Positions 7,159-15,389 of a stretch of 33,590 nt of DNA are shown in pieces (the first letter of the stretch is position 1; every line of letters starts with the position of its first letter). Made by a program: the position numbers and the translations under genes. Source of the stretch: Paenimyroides tangerinum. GTDB lineage: Bacteria > Bacteroidota > Bacteroidia > Flavobacteriales > Flavobacteriaceae. The notes beneath the pieces are model-generated. The model saw only the letters and a list, made by a program, of their open reading frames with translations. It made no database searches and was not told the DNA's origin. The stretch is taken from assembly GCF_003865405.1 (NCBI RefSeq), contig NZ_RQVQ01000031.1:1-33590 (forward strand). Reading direction: 5' to 3'.

Positions 7159-7277
7159 GTTCACTCAATTTAATGCGCCTAAGCTAATAATTGATTTATA
7201 AGTTTTTTTTGAATTAAAAAAAAGAGGTTAATCTGATATCTAAAATAATTAATGAAAATTTTCAATTTGAAATAATA

Positions 7278-7293
7278 ATCGTAATATTGCAAT
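7278..7293. promoter_or_regulatory. ArsR operator 1 (before arsR)
   Basis: ATCGTAATATTGCAAT, an imperfect palindrome with 6 of 8 half-site pairs, ending 14 bp before the arsR start. Its first 11 bases equal the second copy at 7659. A TAATATTG element resembling the Bacteroidota -7 box lies inside it, so a bound repressor would block polymerase. Confidence 0.65.
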
Positions 7294-7307
7294 GATAATA
7301 ATAATTC

Positions 7308-7637
7308 ATGGGTACTACTAAGTCAGAAATATTTACAATAGAACAAAATAAACTAGCTACTTTATTTAAAGTATTGGGGCATCCAGCTCGTATTGCTATA
7401 ATTCAGCACATCATCAAACAAAATGCTTGTATATGTACAGATTTGGTAGATGTATTAGGTTTGGCACAAGCTACTATTTCGCAACATTTGAAAGAATTGA
7501 AAAGTATTGGAATTATCCAAGGAGCTATAGAAGGGAAATCGGTTTGTTATTGTATTGATCTAAAGGTTTGGGTATCGATTCAGAATGAGTTTTCAAGTTT
7601 TTTTAATCAAAACGTAAAAATAGAGAAATGCTGTTAA
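7308..7637 (+). CDS. arsR: ArsR-family metalloregulator
   Basis: 109-residue winged-helix repressor of the ArsR/SmtB family: LFKVLGHPARIAIIQHI, the metal-box region NACICTDLVDVLGL with a Cys-x-Cys pair, the recognition helix AQATISQHLKELKSIGII, and a C-terminal KCC. Cysteines at the CxC position and tail can coordinate As(III). It heads the arsenic operon, divergent from the sulfur cluster. A terminator-like hairpin begins in its last codons and a second copy of its presumed operator follows, so arsR and the resistance genes are probably separately repressed by the same protein. Confidence 0.92.
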   Translation: MGTTKSEIFTIEQNKLATLFKVLGHPARIAIIQHIIKQNACICTDLVDVLGLAQATISQHLKELKSIGIIQGAIEGKSVCYCIDLKVWVSIQNEFSSFFNQNVKIEKCC

Positions 7638-7648
7638 AGCATTTTTTT
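7626..7648 (+). terminator. Terminator/attenuator at end of arsR
   Basis: Seven-bp stem AAATGCT/AGCATTT (7626-7632 and 7638-7644) followed directly by TTTT. It overlaps the last codons and stop of arsR. It may end the arsR transcript or lower read-through into the operon. Confidence 0.55.
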
Positions 7649-7658
7649 CAAATAAATC

Positions 7659-7674
7659 ATCGTAATATTACGAT
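7659..7674. promoter_or_regulatory. ArsR operator 2 (before resistance genes)
   Basis: ATCGTAATATTACGAT, a perfect 16-bp palindrome between arsR and the DUF6428 gene. It is a more symmetric version of the site before arsR. Confidence 0.7.
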
Positions 7675-7698
7675 TAATAAATGATAATTAAAAAGTAT

Positions 7699-8166
7699 AT
7701 GAAACTTTCAGAAATCAAAGAAATTTTACCAACATTAGATGATGTTGTTTTTCAATTAGAGGATGGTACTTTCGTTCCAGAACATTTCCACGTAACAGAA
7801 GTTGGGCAAATCACAAAGAAATTTATTGATTGCGGTGGTGTTGTTAGAAATGAAAAAGTTGTTAATTTCCAATTATGGAATGCAGATGATTACGAACATC
7901 GTTTAAAACCTGGAAAATTATTAAACATCATTCGTTTATCCCAAAACAAATTAGGAATTGAAGATGCTGAAATAGAAGTAGAATATCAATCGACTACAAT
8001 TGGGAAATACGATTTAGAATTTAATGGAAAACATTTTATTTTAAAAAATAAAAAAACAGCCTGTTTAGCTGAAGATGCTTGTGGTATTCCTCTAGCAACA
8101 GAAAAAAAATTTAGTGTAAAAGAAGAAAAATCGTCTTGCTGTACACCTAATTCTGGATGTTGCTAA
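7699..8166 (+). CDS. DUF6428-like protein of the arsenic operon
   Basis: 155 residues from the chosen start MKLSEIKEILPTLDDVVF, which matches what I know as the typical beginning of DUF6428; an in-frame ATG six codons earlier is possible. The body is soluble, beta-rich in appearance (FQLEDGTFVPEHFHVTEVG, then repeated Q/E-rich strands) and has FIDCGG. The C-terminus is metal-ligand-like: ACLAEDACGIP and finally SSCCTPNSGCC, seven or so cysteines in the last 50 residues. The family is often found in Bacteroidota arsenic operons between arsR and arsC/acr3 and has no established function. Its tail could carry arsenite or another thiophilic ion to the efflux pump (inference). Confidence 0.85.
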   Translation: MKLSEIKEILPTLDDVVFQLEDGTFVPEHFHVTEVGQITKKFIDCGGVVRNEKVVNFQLWNADDYEHRLKPGKLLNIIRLSQNKLGIEDAEIEVEYQSTTIGKYDLEFNGKHFILKNKKTACLAEDACGIPLATEKKFSVKEEKSSCCTPNSGCC

Positions 8167-8194
8167 TATTATATTTTTGTCTATAAAAATCAAT

Positions 8195-9319
8195 ATGGAT
8201 CAAAAGATACAAATTAAGGAAATTGCAAGGTTGTTTTTCAAGCTTGGAGTGATTGGCTTTGGTGGTCCTGCGGCTCATATTGCTATGATGCAAAGAGAAG
8301 TGGTCGCGAAACGGCAATGGATGAGTGATCAGCAATTTTTAGATTTATTAGGTGCTACCAACCTCATTCCTGGACCTAATAGCACTGAACTAGCTATTCA
8401 TATCGGTTATGACAAAGGCGGATGGAAAGGTCTATTAGTTGCCGGACTATGTTTCATATTTCCAGCAGTATTGATTACCGGAATTTTTGCCTATTTTTAT
8501 CAGAAGTACGGACAAATTCCAGAAGTTTCACCTTTTTTATATGGAATCAAACCAGCCATTATTGCTATCATTATTGGTGCCATTTATCCATTGTTTTTAA
8601 AAGCGATAAAGAATGTTTACCTAGGTGTTATAGCAATTGCTGCAGTCGTTTTATCGCTTTTAGGTATCAATGAAATTTTTTTATTGGTAGGCGCTGGCTT
8701 TTTTATGCTTTTAGTAAAAAATTTTCGCCAATCTCGTTCCATGAAAAGTTTTGTTCCTTTAGCTCTATTTCCTGTATTGCATGGATCGTTTCTGTCTACG
8801 ATAAACCAATCCTTATTTTGGACTTTTCTAAAAATTGGTTCAATTCTTTACGGAAGTGGCTACGTTTTATTTGCTTTCTTAGATACCGAGTTGGTAGATA
8901 AAGGCTTACTCACGCGAACACAACTGATGGACGCAATTGCAGTTGGACAGTTTACTCCGGGACCTGTTTTTTCATCTGTAACTTTTATTGGATATCAAAT
9001 AAACGGATTTTCAGGAGCCATTGTATCTACTTTAGCCATTTTTATCCCCTCATTTATTTTCGTAGCATTAATACATCCTTTAATGAAGTTCATAAGAAAC
9101 AACCAATCATTTGCGGCTTTTTTAAATGGTGTGAATGTAGCATCTGTAGCGATTATTTTATCTGTTTGTATTATTATGGGTAAAGAAACCATTACCGATT
9201 GGAGAAACATTGCAATTGCATTGATCAGTGCCGTAATAGTTTTTCAATTCAAAAAAATCAATAGTGCTTTCATTGTATTATTTGGTTCCATACTAGGCTA
9301 CTTACTTATTCAATTTTAA
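8195..9319 (+). CDS. chrA: ChrA-family chromate transporter
   Basis: 374-residue membrane protein with both halves of the CHR fold: FFKLGVIGFGGPAAHIAMM and GATNLIPGPNSTELAIHIG in the N-terminal half, then FLKIGSILYGSGYVLFAFL and AVGQFTPGPVFSSVTFIGYQ in the second. Such long-chain ChrA proteins expel chromate using membrane potential. The ATG at 8195 (MDQKIQIKEIARLFF) is preferred to a TTG six codons upstream. It lies 28 bp after the DUF6428 gene and 4 bp before the arsenate reductase gene, so it is co-transcribed with arsenic genes. Chromate is the family substrate; a role with arsenic or sulfate is possible. Confidence 0.9.
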   Translation: MDQKIQIKEIARLFFKLGVIGFGGPAAHIAMMQREVVAKRQWMSDQQFLDLLGATNLIPGPNSTELAIHIGYDKGGWKGLLVAGLCFIFPAVLITGIFAYFYQKYGQIPEVSPFLYGIKPAIIAIIIGAIYPLFLKAIKNVYLGVIAIAAVVLSLLGINEIFLLVGAGFFMLLVKNFRQSRSMKSFVPLALFPVLHGSFLSTINQSLFWTFLKIGSILYGSGYVLFAFLDTELVDKGLLTRTQLMDAIAVGQFTPGPVFSSVTFIGYQINGFSGAIVSTLAIFIPSFIFVALIHPLMKFIRNNQSFAAFLNGVNVASVAIILSVCIIMGKETITDWRNIAIALISAVIVFQFKKINSAFIVLFGSILGYLLIQF

Positions 9320-9323
9320 ACCA

Positions 9324-9941
9324 ATGCAAAACCAATTATTATACACTATTCAGAATAATGTTCTGAATCAAGAGATTTCTAAAAACAGAAAAGCAATTTT
9401 ACAACCTTTGGTTGTTTACATTCAAAAGAAAGTCAATGATAAGCAGACAATAAATCTCAATTTCATTTGCACGCACAATTCACGCAGAAGTCATCTAGCA
9501 CAAATATGGGCACAATTTGCAGCATACTATTATAATGTTCAAGATGTCAATTGTTATTCAGGTGGTACAGAAATTACAGCCTTGTTTCCAAAAGTAATAG
9601 AAACTTTAAGTCATCAAGGCTTCCAAATCCTCAAAATTTCTGAAGGCGGTAATCCTATTTACGCAATAAAATATGATGAAAATAGTTTGCCGATTATCGG
9701 ATTTTCTAAAAAATATGATCACTCTTATAACCCAAGTTCAGAATTTGTCGCAATAATGACTTGCTCACAAGCAGATGGTGGTTGTCCTTTTATTGCAGGC
9801 GCAGAAAAACGAATTCCAATCACATACGAAGATCCTAAAATTTCTGACGGTACAATAGAACAGACTGAAGTTTATCAGCAACGAAGTGTCGAAATAGCAA
9901 CCGAAATGATGTACATCTTTTCTCAAATACAAGTTAATTAA
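9324..9941 (+). CDS. arsC: Thioredoxin-type arsenate reductase (low-Mr phosphatase fold)
   Basis: 205 residues. The P-loop CTHNSRRS (Cys49) is the CX5R nucleophile motif of low-molecular-weight phosphatases and ArsC. A redox pair Cys147/Cys154, spaced seven apart in TCSQADGGCPF, matches the resolving cysteines of pI258-type ArsC, and a YEDPK segment provides the general-acid Asp. Together these point to thioredoxin-coupled reduction of arsenate to arsenite. The N-terminus is about 40 residues longer than in Gram-positive ArsC. The stop overlaps the acr3 start (TAATG), so reductase and efflux pump are translationally coupled. Confidence 0.9.
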   Translation: MQNQLLYTIQNNVLNQEISKNRKAILQPLVVYIQKKVNDKQTINLNFICTHNSRRSHLAQIWAQFAAYYYNVQDVNCYSGGTEITALFPKVIETLSHQGFQILKISEGGNPIYAIKYDENSLPIIGFSKKYDHSYNPSSEFVAIMTCSQADGGCPFIAGAEKRIPITYEDPKISDGTIEQTEVYQQRSVEIATEMMYIFSQIQVN

Positions 9942-10981
9942 TGCAGCCTAAGTTAAAATTTTTAGATAGATACTTAACCTTGTGGATATTTATCGCAATG
10001 ATATTGGGTATTTTAATTGGTTATATATTTCCCAACACCCCAATAATTGTAGAACGTATGAGTATAGGTACTACAAATATACCTTTAGCTATAGGTTTAA
10101 TTATTATGATGTTTCCGCCATTAACCAAAGTAGATTATACTTTATTACCGCAAGCATTTAAAAACAAGAAGGTAATCGGTTTATCATTACTTTTAAATTG
10201 GATTATAGGTACATTTTTAATGTTTGGCTTGGCTGTGTTATTTCTTCATGATCAGCCCGATTATATGTCTGGATTAATTCTTATCGGATTAGCCCGATGT
10301 ATTGCTATGGTTATAGTTTGGAGTGATTTAGCGAAGGCTAATAGAGAATACACAGCAATGTTAGTCGCATTAAATAGTATTTTTCAAATATTAAGTTATA
10401 GCTTTTTGGTTTGGTTATTCATCAACATATTACCAACCAAATTAGGTTTAGCAAATTTTAATGTTTCAGTATCGATGACAGAAGTTACACAAAGTGTATT
10501 AATCTATTTAGGAATTCCTTTCTTAGCAGGATTTATCACCCGATACACTTTAATTAGAAAGAAAGGTATACAGTGGTACAATCGTGTATTCGTACCCAAA
10601 ATATCCCCCATAACACTTTATGCATTATTGTTTACTATTGTGGTAATGTTCAGTTTAAAAGGGGATAAAATTCTTGAACTACCTTTAGACGTTATTAAAG
10701 TAGCAACCCCATTAATCATTTATTTTGTTCTAATGTTCTTTATCAGTTTTTTTGTTAACAAAGCAATGAAAATTCCTTATGATAAAAATGCATCCATTGC
10801 ATTTACAGCAACAGGTAACAATTTTGAACTAGCTATTGCAGTTTCTATAGCCATATTTGGTATTCATTCGCCACAAGCATTTGTAGGAGTTATTGGTCCT
10901 TTAATAGAAGTGCCAGTACTAATCCTATTAGTAAAGGCAAGTTTATGGTTAAAGAAAAAGTATTATTCCCAAAGTACCTAA
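9941..10981 (+). CDS. acr3: ACR3-family arsenite efflux permease
   Basis: 346-residue protein with about ten transmembrane helices. Family features are MMFPPLTKVDY, GLARCIAMVIVW with the essential Cys in TM4 (Cys120) and TGNNFELAIAVSIAIFG near the end. It exports As(OH)3 in exchange for protons. Last gene of the operon; its start codon shares a base with the arsC stop. A weak hairpin (CCCAAA/TTTGGG) around 10968-10995 may terminate transcription. Confidence 0.95.
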   Translation: MQPKLKFLDRYLTLWIFIAMILGILIGYIFPNTPIIVERMSIGTTNIPLAIGLIIMMFPPLTKVDYTLLPQAFKNKKVIGLSLLLNWIIGTFLMFGLAVLFLHDQPDYMSGLILIGLARCIAMVIVWSDLAKANREYTAMLVALNSIFQILSYSFLVWLFINILPTKLGLANFNVSVSMTEVTQSVLIYLGIPFLAGFITRYTLIRKKGIQWYNRVFVPKISPITLYALLFTIVVMFSLKGDKILELPLDVIKVATPLIIYFVLMFFISFFVNKAMKIPYDKNASIAFTATGNNFELAIAVSIAIFGIHSPQAFVGVIGPLIEVPVLILLVKASLWLKKKYYSQST

Positions 10982-11327
10982 ATGTTATTTTTGGGCTATT
11001 GACAAATTCCATCTCTTTTTATATCAATCCACACAGTTCACAAACTGACCGTGCATTTCGAATTGCAATTGAATCATGTTCTCTAGAAAGTTTATAAATC
11101 CTAGTTGAAAGACTACTCATGATGCAGTATCACGGTTTTTGAGGTCTTAAACTCGCATTGAATCCTATTCAAAATGAACTAAAAATTCTATAATTAAAGA
11201 AAATACCATTCTTTTATTTTGAATTTTTTTCAGATATAAGTTTTTGATGTTTTTTATTTTAAAGTTTTCAGGAAAAAGCCATATCGGGTGAATACAAGGC
11301 TTTTATAGGGATTATCAAAGAAATCAG

Positions 11328-11343
11328 GTAACGATTTGGTAAC
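11328..11343 (+). repeat. Candidate left-end integrase site
   Basis: GTAACGATTTGGTAAC; 14 of 16 bases equal the right-end copy at 27162 in the same orientation, and both keep an 11-bp period between the GTAAC units. A shared CTT(A)TTGC follows a few bases later on each side. Could be core or arm-type integrase sites. Confidence 0.45.
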
Positions 11344-11473
11344 GGTTCTTATTGCTTTGTATTTCAACGTGTTTCCGTTAGCTCAAAGCAAATATACAAA
11401 AAAATATTTTTGTGAAACATTGTAAAATTTTTAATGCTCCGAATATTACATTCGGTGTATAGAGGATAAGATG

Positions 11474-11494
11474 AAAGGGCTTAAAAGCCCTTTT
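11474..11494 (-). terminator. Terminator of ATPase/methyltransferase operon
   Basis: GC-containing stem AAAGGGCTT/AAGCCCTTT about 30 bp beyond the stop of the isoprenylcysteine-methyltransferase-like gene, followed by T-rich sequence on either strand. Confidence 0.65.
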
Positions 11495-11524
11495 ATACGT
11501 AATAGAATTTGGTATATTGTTCAT

Positions 11525-12127
11525 TTATATCAGTCTTCTTACTTTTTGTTTGTAACCAATGTATGCTTGTCCGTGCTCTTTGGTTAAAAATTCTTCTTCA
11601 AGTCGGATTTGGATTTGAATGAGAACGTAACCTAATATCAAAAAAATCAATGTCAATGTGTTTGGTGTCGTAAAAAAAAGTCCGACTAAACTCAAAATCA
11701 TTCCGAAAAAAATCGGGTTTCGTGAAACTGAAAATAGTCCGCTTGTTACCAATTCTGTTTTTGTGTCCGTGTCAATACCGATACGCCAAGAATTTTTCAT
11801 ATGCCCTTGTGCAATTACTGTCCACACTAACGAAATGAAAAGAAGTGTAAGTCCAATGTATTTTACCGTCTGGTTGTTAAATTGTACGATTGGTAAGAAG
11901 TTGTCGTGCCAAGTCGGGAAAAAGGCATAAGCAAGAACGTAAATAAACATTGCTATCAACGTCAGTTTGAAGTAAAGCCCGATAAGTCCGTAAGCACTGT
12001 TGTCTTTGGGCAATACAAGTGGGTTTTTGCCTATTCGTTTTGCTACTACAACCGATTTCAAAACAAAGGCAACTCCAAAATAAATAATGAAGTATATCGG
12101 CAATATTATTCTCAAAAAATCTATCAT
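11525..12127 (-). CDS. Isoprenylcysteine carboxyl methyltransferase/PEMT-like membrane protein
   Basis: 200 residues with four or five hydrophobic segments and the ICMT/NnrU/PEMT signature toward the C-terminus: LVTSGLFSVSRNPIFFGMI, then RLEEEFLTKEHGQAYIGYKQKVRRLI. This motif binds SAM and membrane substrates in the family, although bacterial members have no proven substrate. It follows the P-type ATPase by 17 bp and ends the operon. Similar genes often sit beside metal-efflux genes; a role in lipid or metal modification is unproven. Confidence 0.8.
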   Translation of the reverse strand: MIDFLRIILPIYFIIYFGVAFVLKSVVVAKRIGKNPLVLPKDNSAYGLIGLYFKLTLIAMFIYVLAYAFFPTWHDNFLPIVQFNNQTVKYIGLTLLFISLVWTVIAQGHMKNSWRIGIDTDTKTELVTSGLFSVSRNPIFFGMILSLVGLFFTTPNTLTLIFLILGYVLIQIQIRLEEEFLTKEHGQAYIGYKQKVRRLI

Positions 12128-12144
12128 ACCGTGATTTATTTTTG

Positions 12145-14181
12145 TTAGTTAAATTTCATACGTTGTATTCTTACCGCATTTAGAATAGCCAATAGAGCCA
12201 CTCCAACATCAGCAAAAACGGCTTCCCACATTGTAGCTAACCCACCAGCACCAAGTACAAGTACAATCGCTTTTACTCCAAATGCCAATGTGATATTCTG
12301 CCAAACTATTTTCTTTGTCTGTTTTCCGATATTGATTGCCACAGGAATTTTGCTCGGCTTATCGTCTTGTATGACCACATCTGCCGTTTCAATGGTAGCA
12401 TCGCTTCCCAAGCCGCCCATTGCGATACCTACGTCGCTCAATGCCACAACGGGAGCATCGTTCACACCGTCGCCTACGAAAGCAACGCTTTCGCCTTTGG
12501 CTTTGATTTCTTTAACCTTGTTTACTTTATCTTCAGGCAATAAATCTCCGAAGGCATTATCTATTCCCAACTGTTCCGCTACATACTTTACCACTGTGCT
12601 TTTATCTCCACTAAGCATAGTAGCTTTAACATTGAGCTTATGCAATAGATTTATCGTTTCCTGTGCGTCTTCTTTGATACTGTCGGCAATAGTGATATAA
12701 CCGACAAATTTGTTATCGTAAGCAACGGCGATAGTCGTATATACGATGCTGCTCGGGTCTAAATCGTATTGTATCCCGAACTTGTTCATAAGCTTGAAAT
12801 TTCCGACCAATAAGTCTTTACCATTTATGGTTGATTTCAGTCCGTGTCCTGCGATTTCCTCTGTATTTTCCAAGCGGATTGTATTATCAGGTTTCCCAAC
12901 GTATTCGTGAATGGCTGTCGCTACGGGGTGCGTACTGTGGCTTTCCAATATGTTGACCAATTGCAGGATTTCGTCTTGATTGAACGCTTTGTCAAATACA
13001 ACTTCCTGAACCTTAAAAACGCCCTCTGTCATTGTACCCGTTTTATCCATTACCACGTTTTGGATATTGGAAAGAGCATCTAAAAAGTTGCTTCCTTTGA
13101 ATAGTATCCCGTTTCTACTCGCTGCTCCGATGCCACCGAAATAACCCAATGGAATACTTATCACTAAGGCACAAGGACAAGAAATAACCAGGAATACCAA
13201 AGCCCTGTACAACCAATCCTTAAACTCATAATCAGCTACGAAAAAGTAAGGCAGCACACAAATAGCGACCGCTAACAGTACCACAATAGGGGTATAGATT
13301 TTCGCAAACTTGCGGATAAATAATTCCGTTGGTGCTTTTTGTGAAGTAGCATTTTGTACCAATTCCAAAATTTTACTCAACTTGCTATCCGTATATGCGG
13401 TTGTAACCTGCACTTGTGCAACGGTATTAAGGTTTATCATACCTGCCAAAACCGTTTCGCCTTTGGCTTTGGTGTCGGGCTTGCTTTCGCCTGTGAGTGC
13501 TGCGGTGTTGAACGATGCCGTTTCAGATAATAATTCTCCGTCCAAACCTAATTTTTCTCCCGGTTTCAGTTGTATGATTTCGCCGATGTTTACGGTTTCT
13601 GCCTTTACGGTTTCCGGCTGATTGTTTCTTAAAACCGTTACCTCATCAGGTCTTTGGTCGAGCAATGATTTGATGTTTGCTTTGGCTCTGGACACAGCCA
13701 TTGTTTGAAAAACTTCTCCAACAGCATAGAATAACATCACGGCAACACCCTCCGGGTATTCGCCAATGGTAAATGCCCCGATGGTGGCAATGCCCATTAA
13801 AAAGAACTCTGAAAAGATTTCTCCCTTTCTGATGCTTTTCACAGCATCTGTCAATACAGGAAACCCAACGGGAGCATACGCTACCACATACCAAATAATC
13901 CTTACCCAACCTGTAAACCATTGCTGTGGAAGCCAATTATCAAATGAAATGGCAACAAGCAACAATACCAATGATATGATGCTCGGCAAAAACATTTTCA
14001 TCGGACTACTATCACTATGGCTGTGGTCGTGTCCGTCATCATCGCTGTGGTCGTGTTGATGCTTTTCATTTACCAACTCTTTTGCACCTGCTTGGGTGTA
14101 AATTTTTTCTTCCTGTGTGCAACAAGTCATTTTGCCTTGTGCATCGTAAGTATGCTTGTGATTTTTGTCTGTATTTATCAT
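12145..14181 (-). CDS. Heavy-metal P1B-type ATPase (Zn/Cd/Co exporter)
   Basis: 678 residues. The transport motif ISCPCALVISIP (Cys336-Pro-Cys338), phosphorylation site DKTGT (Asp380), HP motif (His419-Pro420), TGES, and GDGVNDAPVVALSDVGIAMG identify a P1B ATPase; CPC with a downstream DVGVALLAILNAVR segment fits the ZntA/CadA type that expels Zn2+, Cd2+ and similar ions. The N-terminus lacks a folded HMA domain and instead has TCC (Cys20-Cys21) and a His/Asp-rich stretch (about residues 40-58), a likely metal-loading tail. It is 22 bp after the transglutaminase-like gene and 17 bp before the ICMT-like gene. Confidence 0.95.
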   Translation of the reverse strand: MINTDKNHKHTYDAQGKMTCCTQEEKIYTQAGAKELVNEKHQHDHSDDDGHDHSHSDSSPMKMFLPSIISLVLLLVAISFDNWLPQQWFTGWVRIIWYVVAYAPVGFPVLTDAVKSIRKGEIFSEFFLMGIATIGAFTIGEYPEGVAVMLFYAVGEVFQTMAVSRAKANIKSLLDQRPDEVTVLRNNQPETVKAETVNIGEIIQLKPGEKLGLDGELLSETASFNTAALTGESKPDTKAKGETVLAGMINLNTVAQVQVTTAYTDSKLSKILELVQNATSQKAPTELFIRKFAKIYTPIVVLLAVAICVLPYFFVADYEFKDWLYRALVFLVISCPCALVISIPLGYFGGIGAASRNGILFKGSNFLDALSNIQNVVMDKTGTMTEGVFKVQEVVFDKAFNQDEILQLVNILESHSTHPVATAIHEYVGKPDNTIRLENTEEIAGHGLKSTINGKDLLVGNFKLMNKFGIQYDLDPSSIVYTTIAVAYDNKFVGYITIADSIKEDAQETINLLHKLNVKATMLSGDKSTVVKYVAEQLGIDNAFGDLLPEDKVNKVKEIKAKGESVAFVGDGVNDAPVVALSDVGIAMGGLGSDATIETADVVIQDDKPSKIPVAINIGKQTKKIVWQNITLAFGVKAIVLVLGAGGLATMWEAVFADVGVALLAILNAVRIQRMKFN

Positions 14182-14203
14182 AGCCTTTAATTTTTTAGGT
14201 TCG

Positions 14204-14908
14204 TTACACTTTTTTATTTCTTATTCTTTCCACGTTATTATTCATTATATGCCTCACGATATTCTGAAAAGCAAATCGCTTAAACGCATTTAGCTTTTGC
14301 TGATGCTTAGAATAAAATTCATCGGGTGTATCAAACACACCAAAGTCCTGATTGATGCCTTTATCCTGAATAAACGTATTATTGAGGTTCCATTCAATCG
14401 GCGGGTTCTCAAAATTATCTGTATAAACCCCGAAACCGCAAAACGTGGTTTTGCAATCGCTGTTCTGCTCCTGCAATTTTGTGAGATAAGATTTATCCAA
14501 AATCACGCCCTCTAAAAAATACCACTGCTCATTTACCCATACTTCTACCCAGCTATGTAAGATATTTTGAGGCGAAAGTTTGTACCAAATACCCGTAATA
14601 GCTCCTTTTTGCAAGGCTTTGTCAATGGTAAAACCGTGAATGCGGTTAGGTATTCCCGTTGCTCTTAATAACGCCATTAGCAAAGTTGCCTTTGTATTGC
14701 ATTGTCCGTAACCGTCTTTCAGAATTTCTGATGCAGGTATATCGTCCGAAACATTATAGCCAAATTTTATTTCATCTCTTACAAAATTGTAAATGGCTTT
14801 AACTCTTGAAACAGTGTCCAAATCTTTCCACCCTCTTAGTTCCAATAACTCTTGTATAGAAACGTTTGAGTAGTCAAGGATGTTTGTTTCTTTAAGATAG
14901 TTGTCCAT
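14204..14908 (-). CDS. Transglutaminase-like cysteine protease-fold protein
   Basis: 234 residues from the chosen Met (MDNYLKETNILDYS); a longer in-frame start exists but reads through the operator at 14949. The transglutaminase core is visible: DGYGQCNTKATLLMALLRATGIPNR (split around Cys70), HSWVEVWV (His118) and an acidic FLEGVILD segment, giving the Cys-His-Asp set. Such domains in bacteria are mostly peptidases or peptide-processing enzymes. No signal peptide is evident. It begins the operon with the P-type ATPase, and why a transglutaminase fold accompanies metal efflux is not known. Confidence 0.82.
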   Translation of the reverse strand: MDNYLKETNILDYSNVSIQELLELRGWKDLDTVSRVKAIYNFVRDEIKFGYNVSDDIPASEILKDGYGQCNTKATLLMALLRATGIPNRIHGFTIDKALQKGAITGIWYKLSPQNILHSWVEVWVNEQWYFLEGVILDKSYLTKLQEQNSDCKTTFCGFGVYTDNFENPPIEWNLNNTFIQDKGINQDFGVFDTPDEFYSKHQQKLNAFKRFAFQNIVRHIMNNNVERIRNKKV

Positions 14909-14948
14909 AACACATTTATATTTATAACAAAGGTACACAGGTAGAGCC

Positions 14949-14963
14949 TGCAATGCTATTGCA
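14949..14963. promoter_or_regulatory. Candidate Fur/Zur-type operator A
   Basis: TGCAATGCTATTGCA, a 7-1-7 palindrome with only the innermost pair unmatched. It is centred about 48 bp before the transglutaminase start and overlaps the stop codon of the Fur-family gene. It differs at two bases from the site at 21508. Confidence 0.55.
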
Positions 14964-15378
14964 AACTCTCCTTTAAACAGTTCTCACAAATACCTTTACC
15001 AAATAATTTTATTTCGTCAATACGGTAATTCTGACTTCCATTCTGTGGAATTGTGAAATCCTCCTTGCAAGTAGTCTGTTTGCAAATTTTACAGTAGAAG
15101 TGCAGATGCCAATCCTTGTGCGTTTTCTCATCACATTCATCGTGGCATAAAATATATTTAGTTGTGTTATTCTCCTGAATACTGTGTACAATGCCTTTTT
15201 CTTCAAAAGTCTTCAAAGTCCTATAAATAGTAACCCTGTCGGCTTTGTAAAAATGGCTTTCAATTTCAGACAATGACATTGCTATCTGCTGCTGTTTCAA
15301 GAAGTCATACACCAAAATCCGCATACTGGTAGGATTGGTATTTTTATCTAAGAGTTTCTGTTCTATGTTCTTGTTCAT
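14956..15378 (-). CDS. Fur-family metalloregulator (Zur-like)
   Basis: 140-residue Fur-fold protein: N-terminal winged helix (SLSEIESHFYKADRVTIYRTLKTFEEKGIV split across residues 35-65) and a C-terminal dimer and metal domain with HLHFYCKIC (His91, His93, Cys96, Cys99) and CENC (Cys131, Cys134). The paired CxxC motifs form the structural zinc site and the His cluster the sensing site. Its position between the czc genes and the Zn/Cd ATPase suggests zinc sensing, but most Zur proteins repress uptake rather than efflux, so the ligand and the sign of control are open. It follows czcB by 11 bp. Confidence 0.88.
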   Translation of the reverse strand: MNKNIEQKLLDKNTNPTSMRILVYDFLKQQQIAMSLSEIESHFYKADRVTIYRTLKTFEEKGIVHSIQENNTTKYILCHDECDEKTHKDWHLHFYCKICKQTTCKEDFTIPQNGSQNYRIDEIKLFGKGICENCLKESLQ

Positions 15379-15389
15379 AACAAAACTAT

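Larger units (their letters stand above)
10982..11524. other. Gene-free junction between arsenic operon and metal-efflux element
   Basis: 543 bp without a credible gene. Short open stretches around 11000-11160 on both strands (a minus-strand 33-codon frame ending VCELCGLI, and an interrupted plus-strand frame) look like debris of a lost gene but match nothing I recognise. The half from 11320 on holds the candidate left end of the mobile element and a terminator. Confidence 0.5.

Noticed and set aside
8177..8194. TTG start for the chromate transporter
   Set aside because: An ATG six codons later gives the usual N-terminus of the family.
10968..10995. Hairpin CCCAAA/TTTGGG overlapping the acr3 stop
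   Set aside because: Short stem, long loop and no clear T-run; mentioned under acr3 but not called as a terminator.
11000..11130. Minus-strand 33-codon frame ending ARSVCELCGLI, reminiscent of an HNH or zinc-binding start
   Set aside because: Too short, no continuation, no recognisable family; kept only as possible debris.
11388..11397. GCAAATATAC, complement of the CTnDOT-like core GTANNTTTGC, with a similar GTATATTTAC at 27290-27299
   Set aside because: The two are in opposite orientation, so they cannot be attL/attR of one element, and the motif is also the common promoter box TAnnTTTG.
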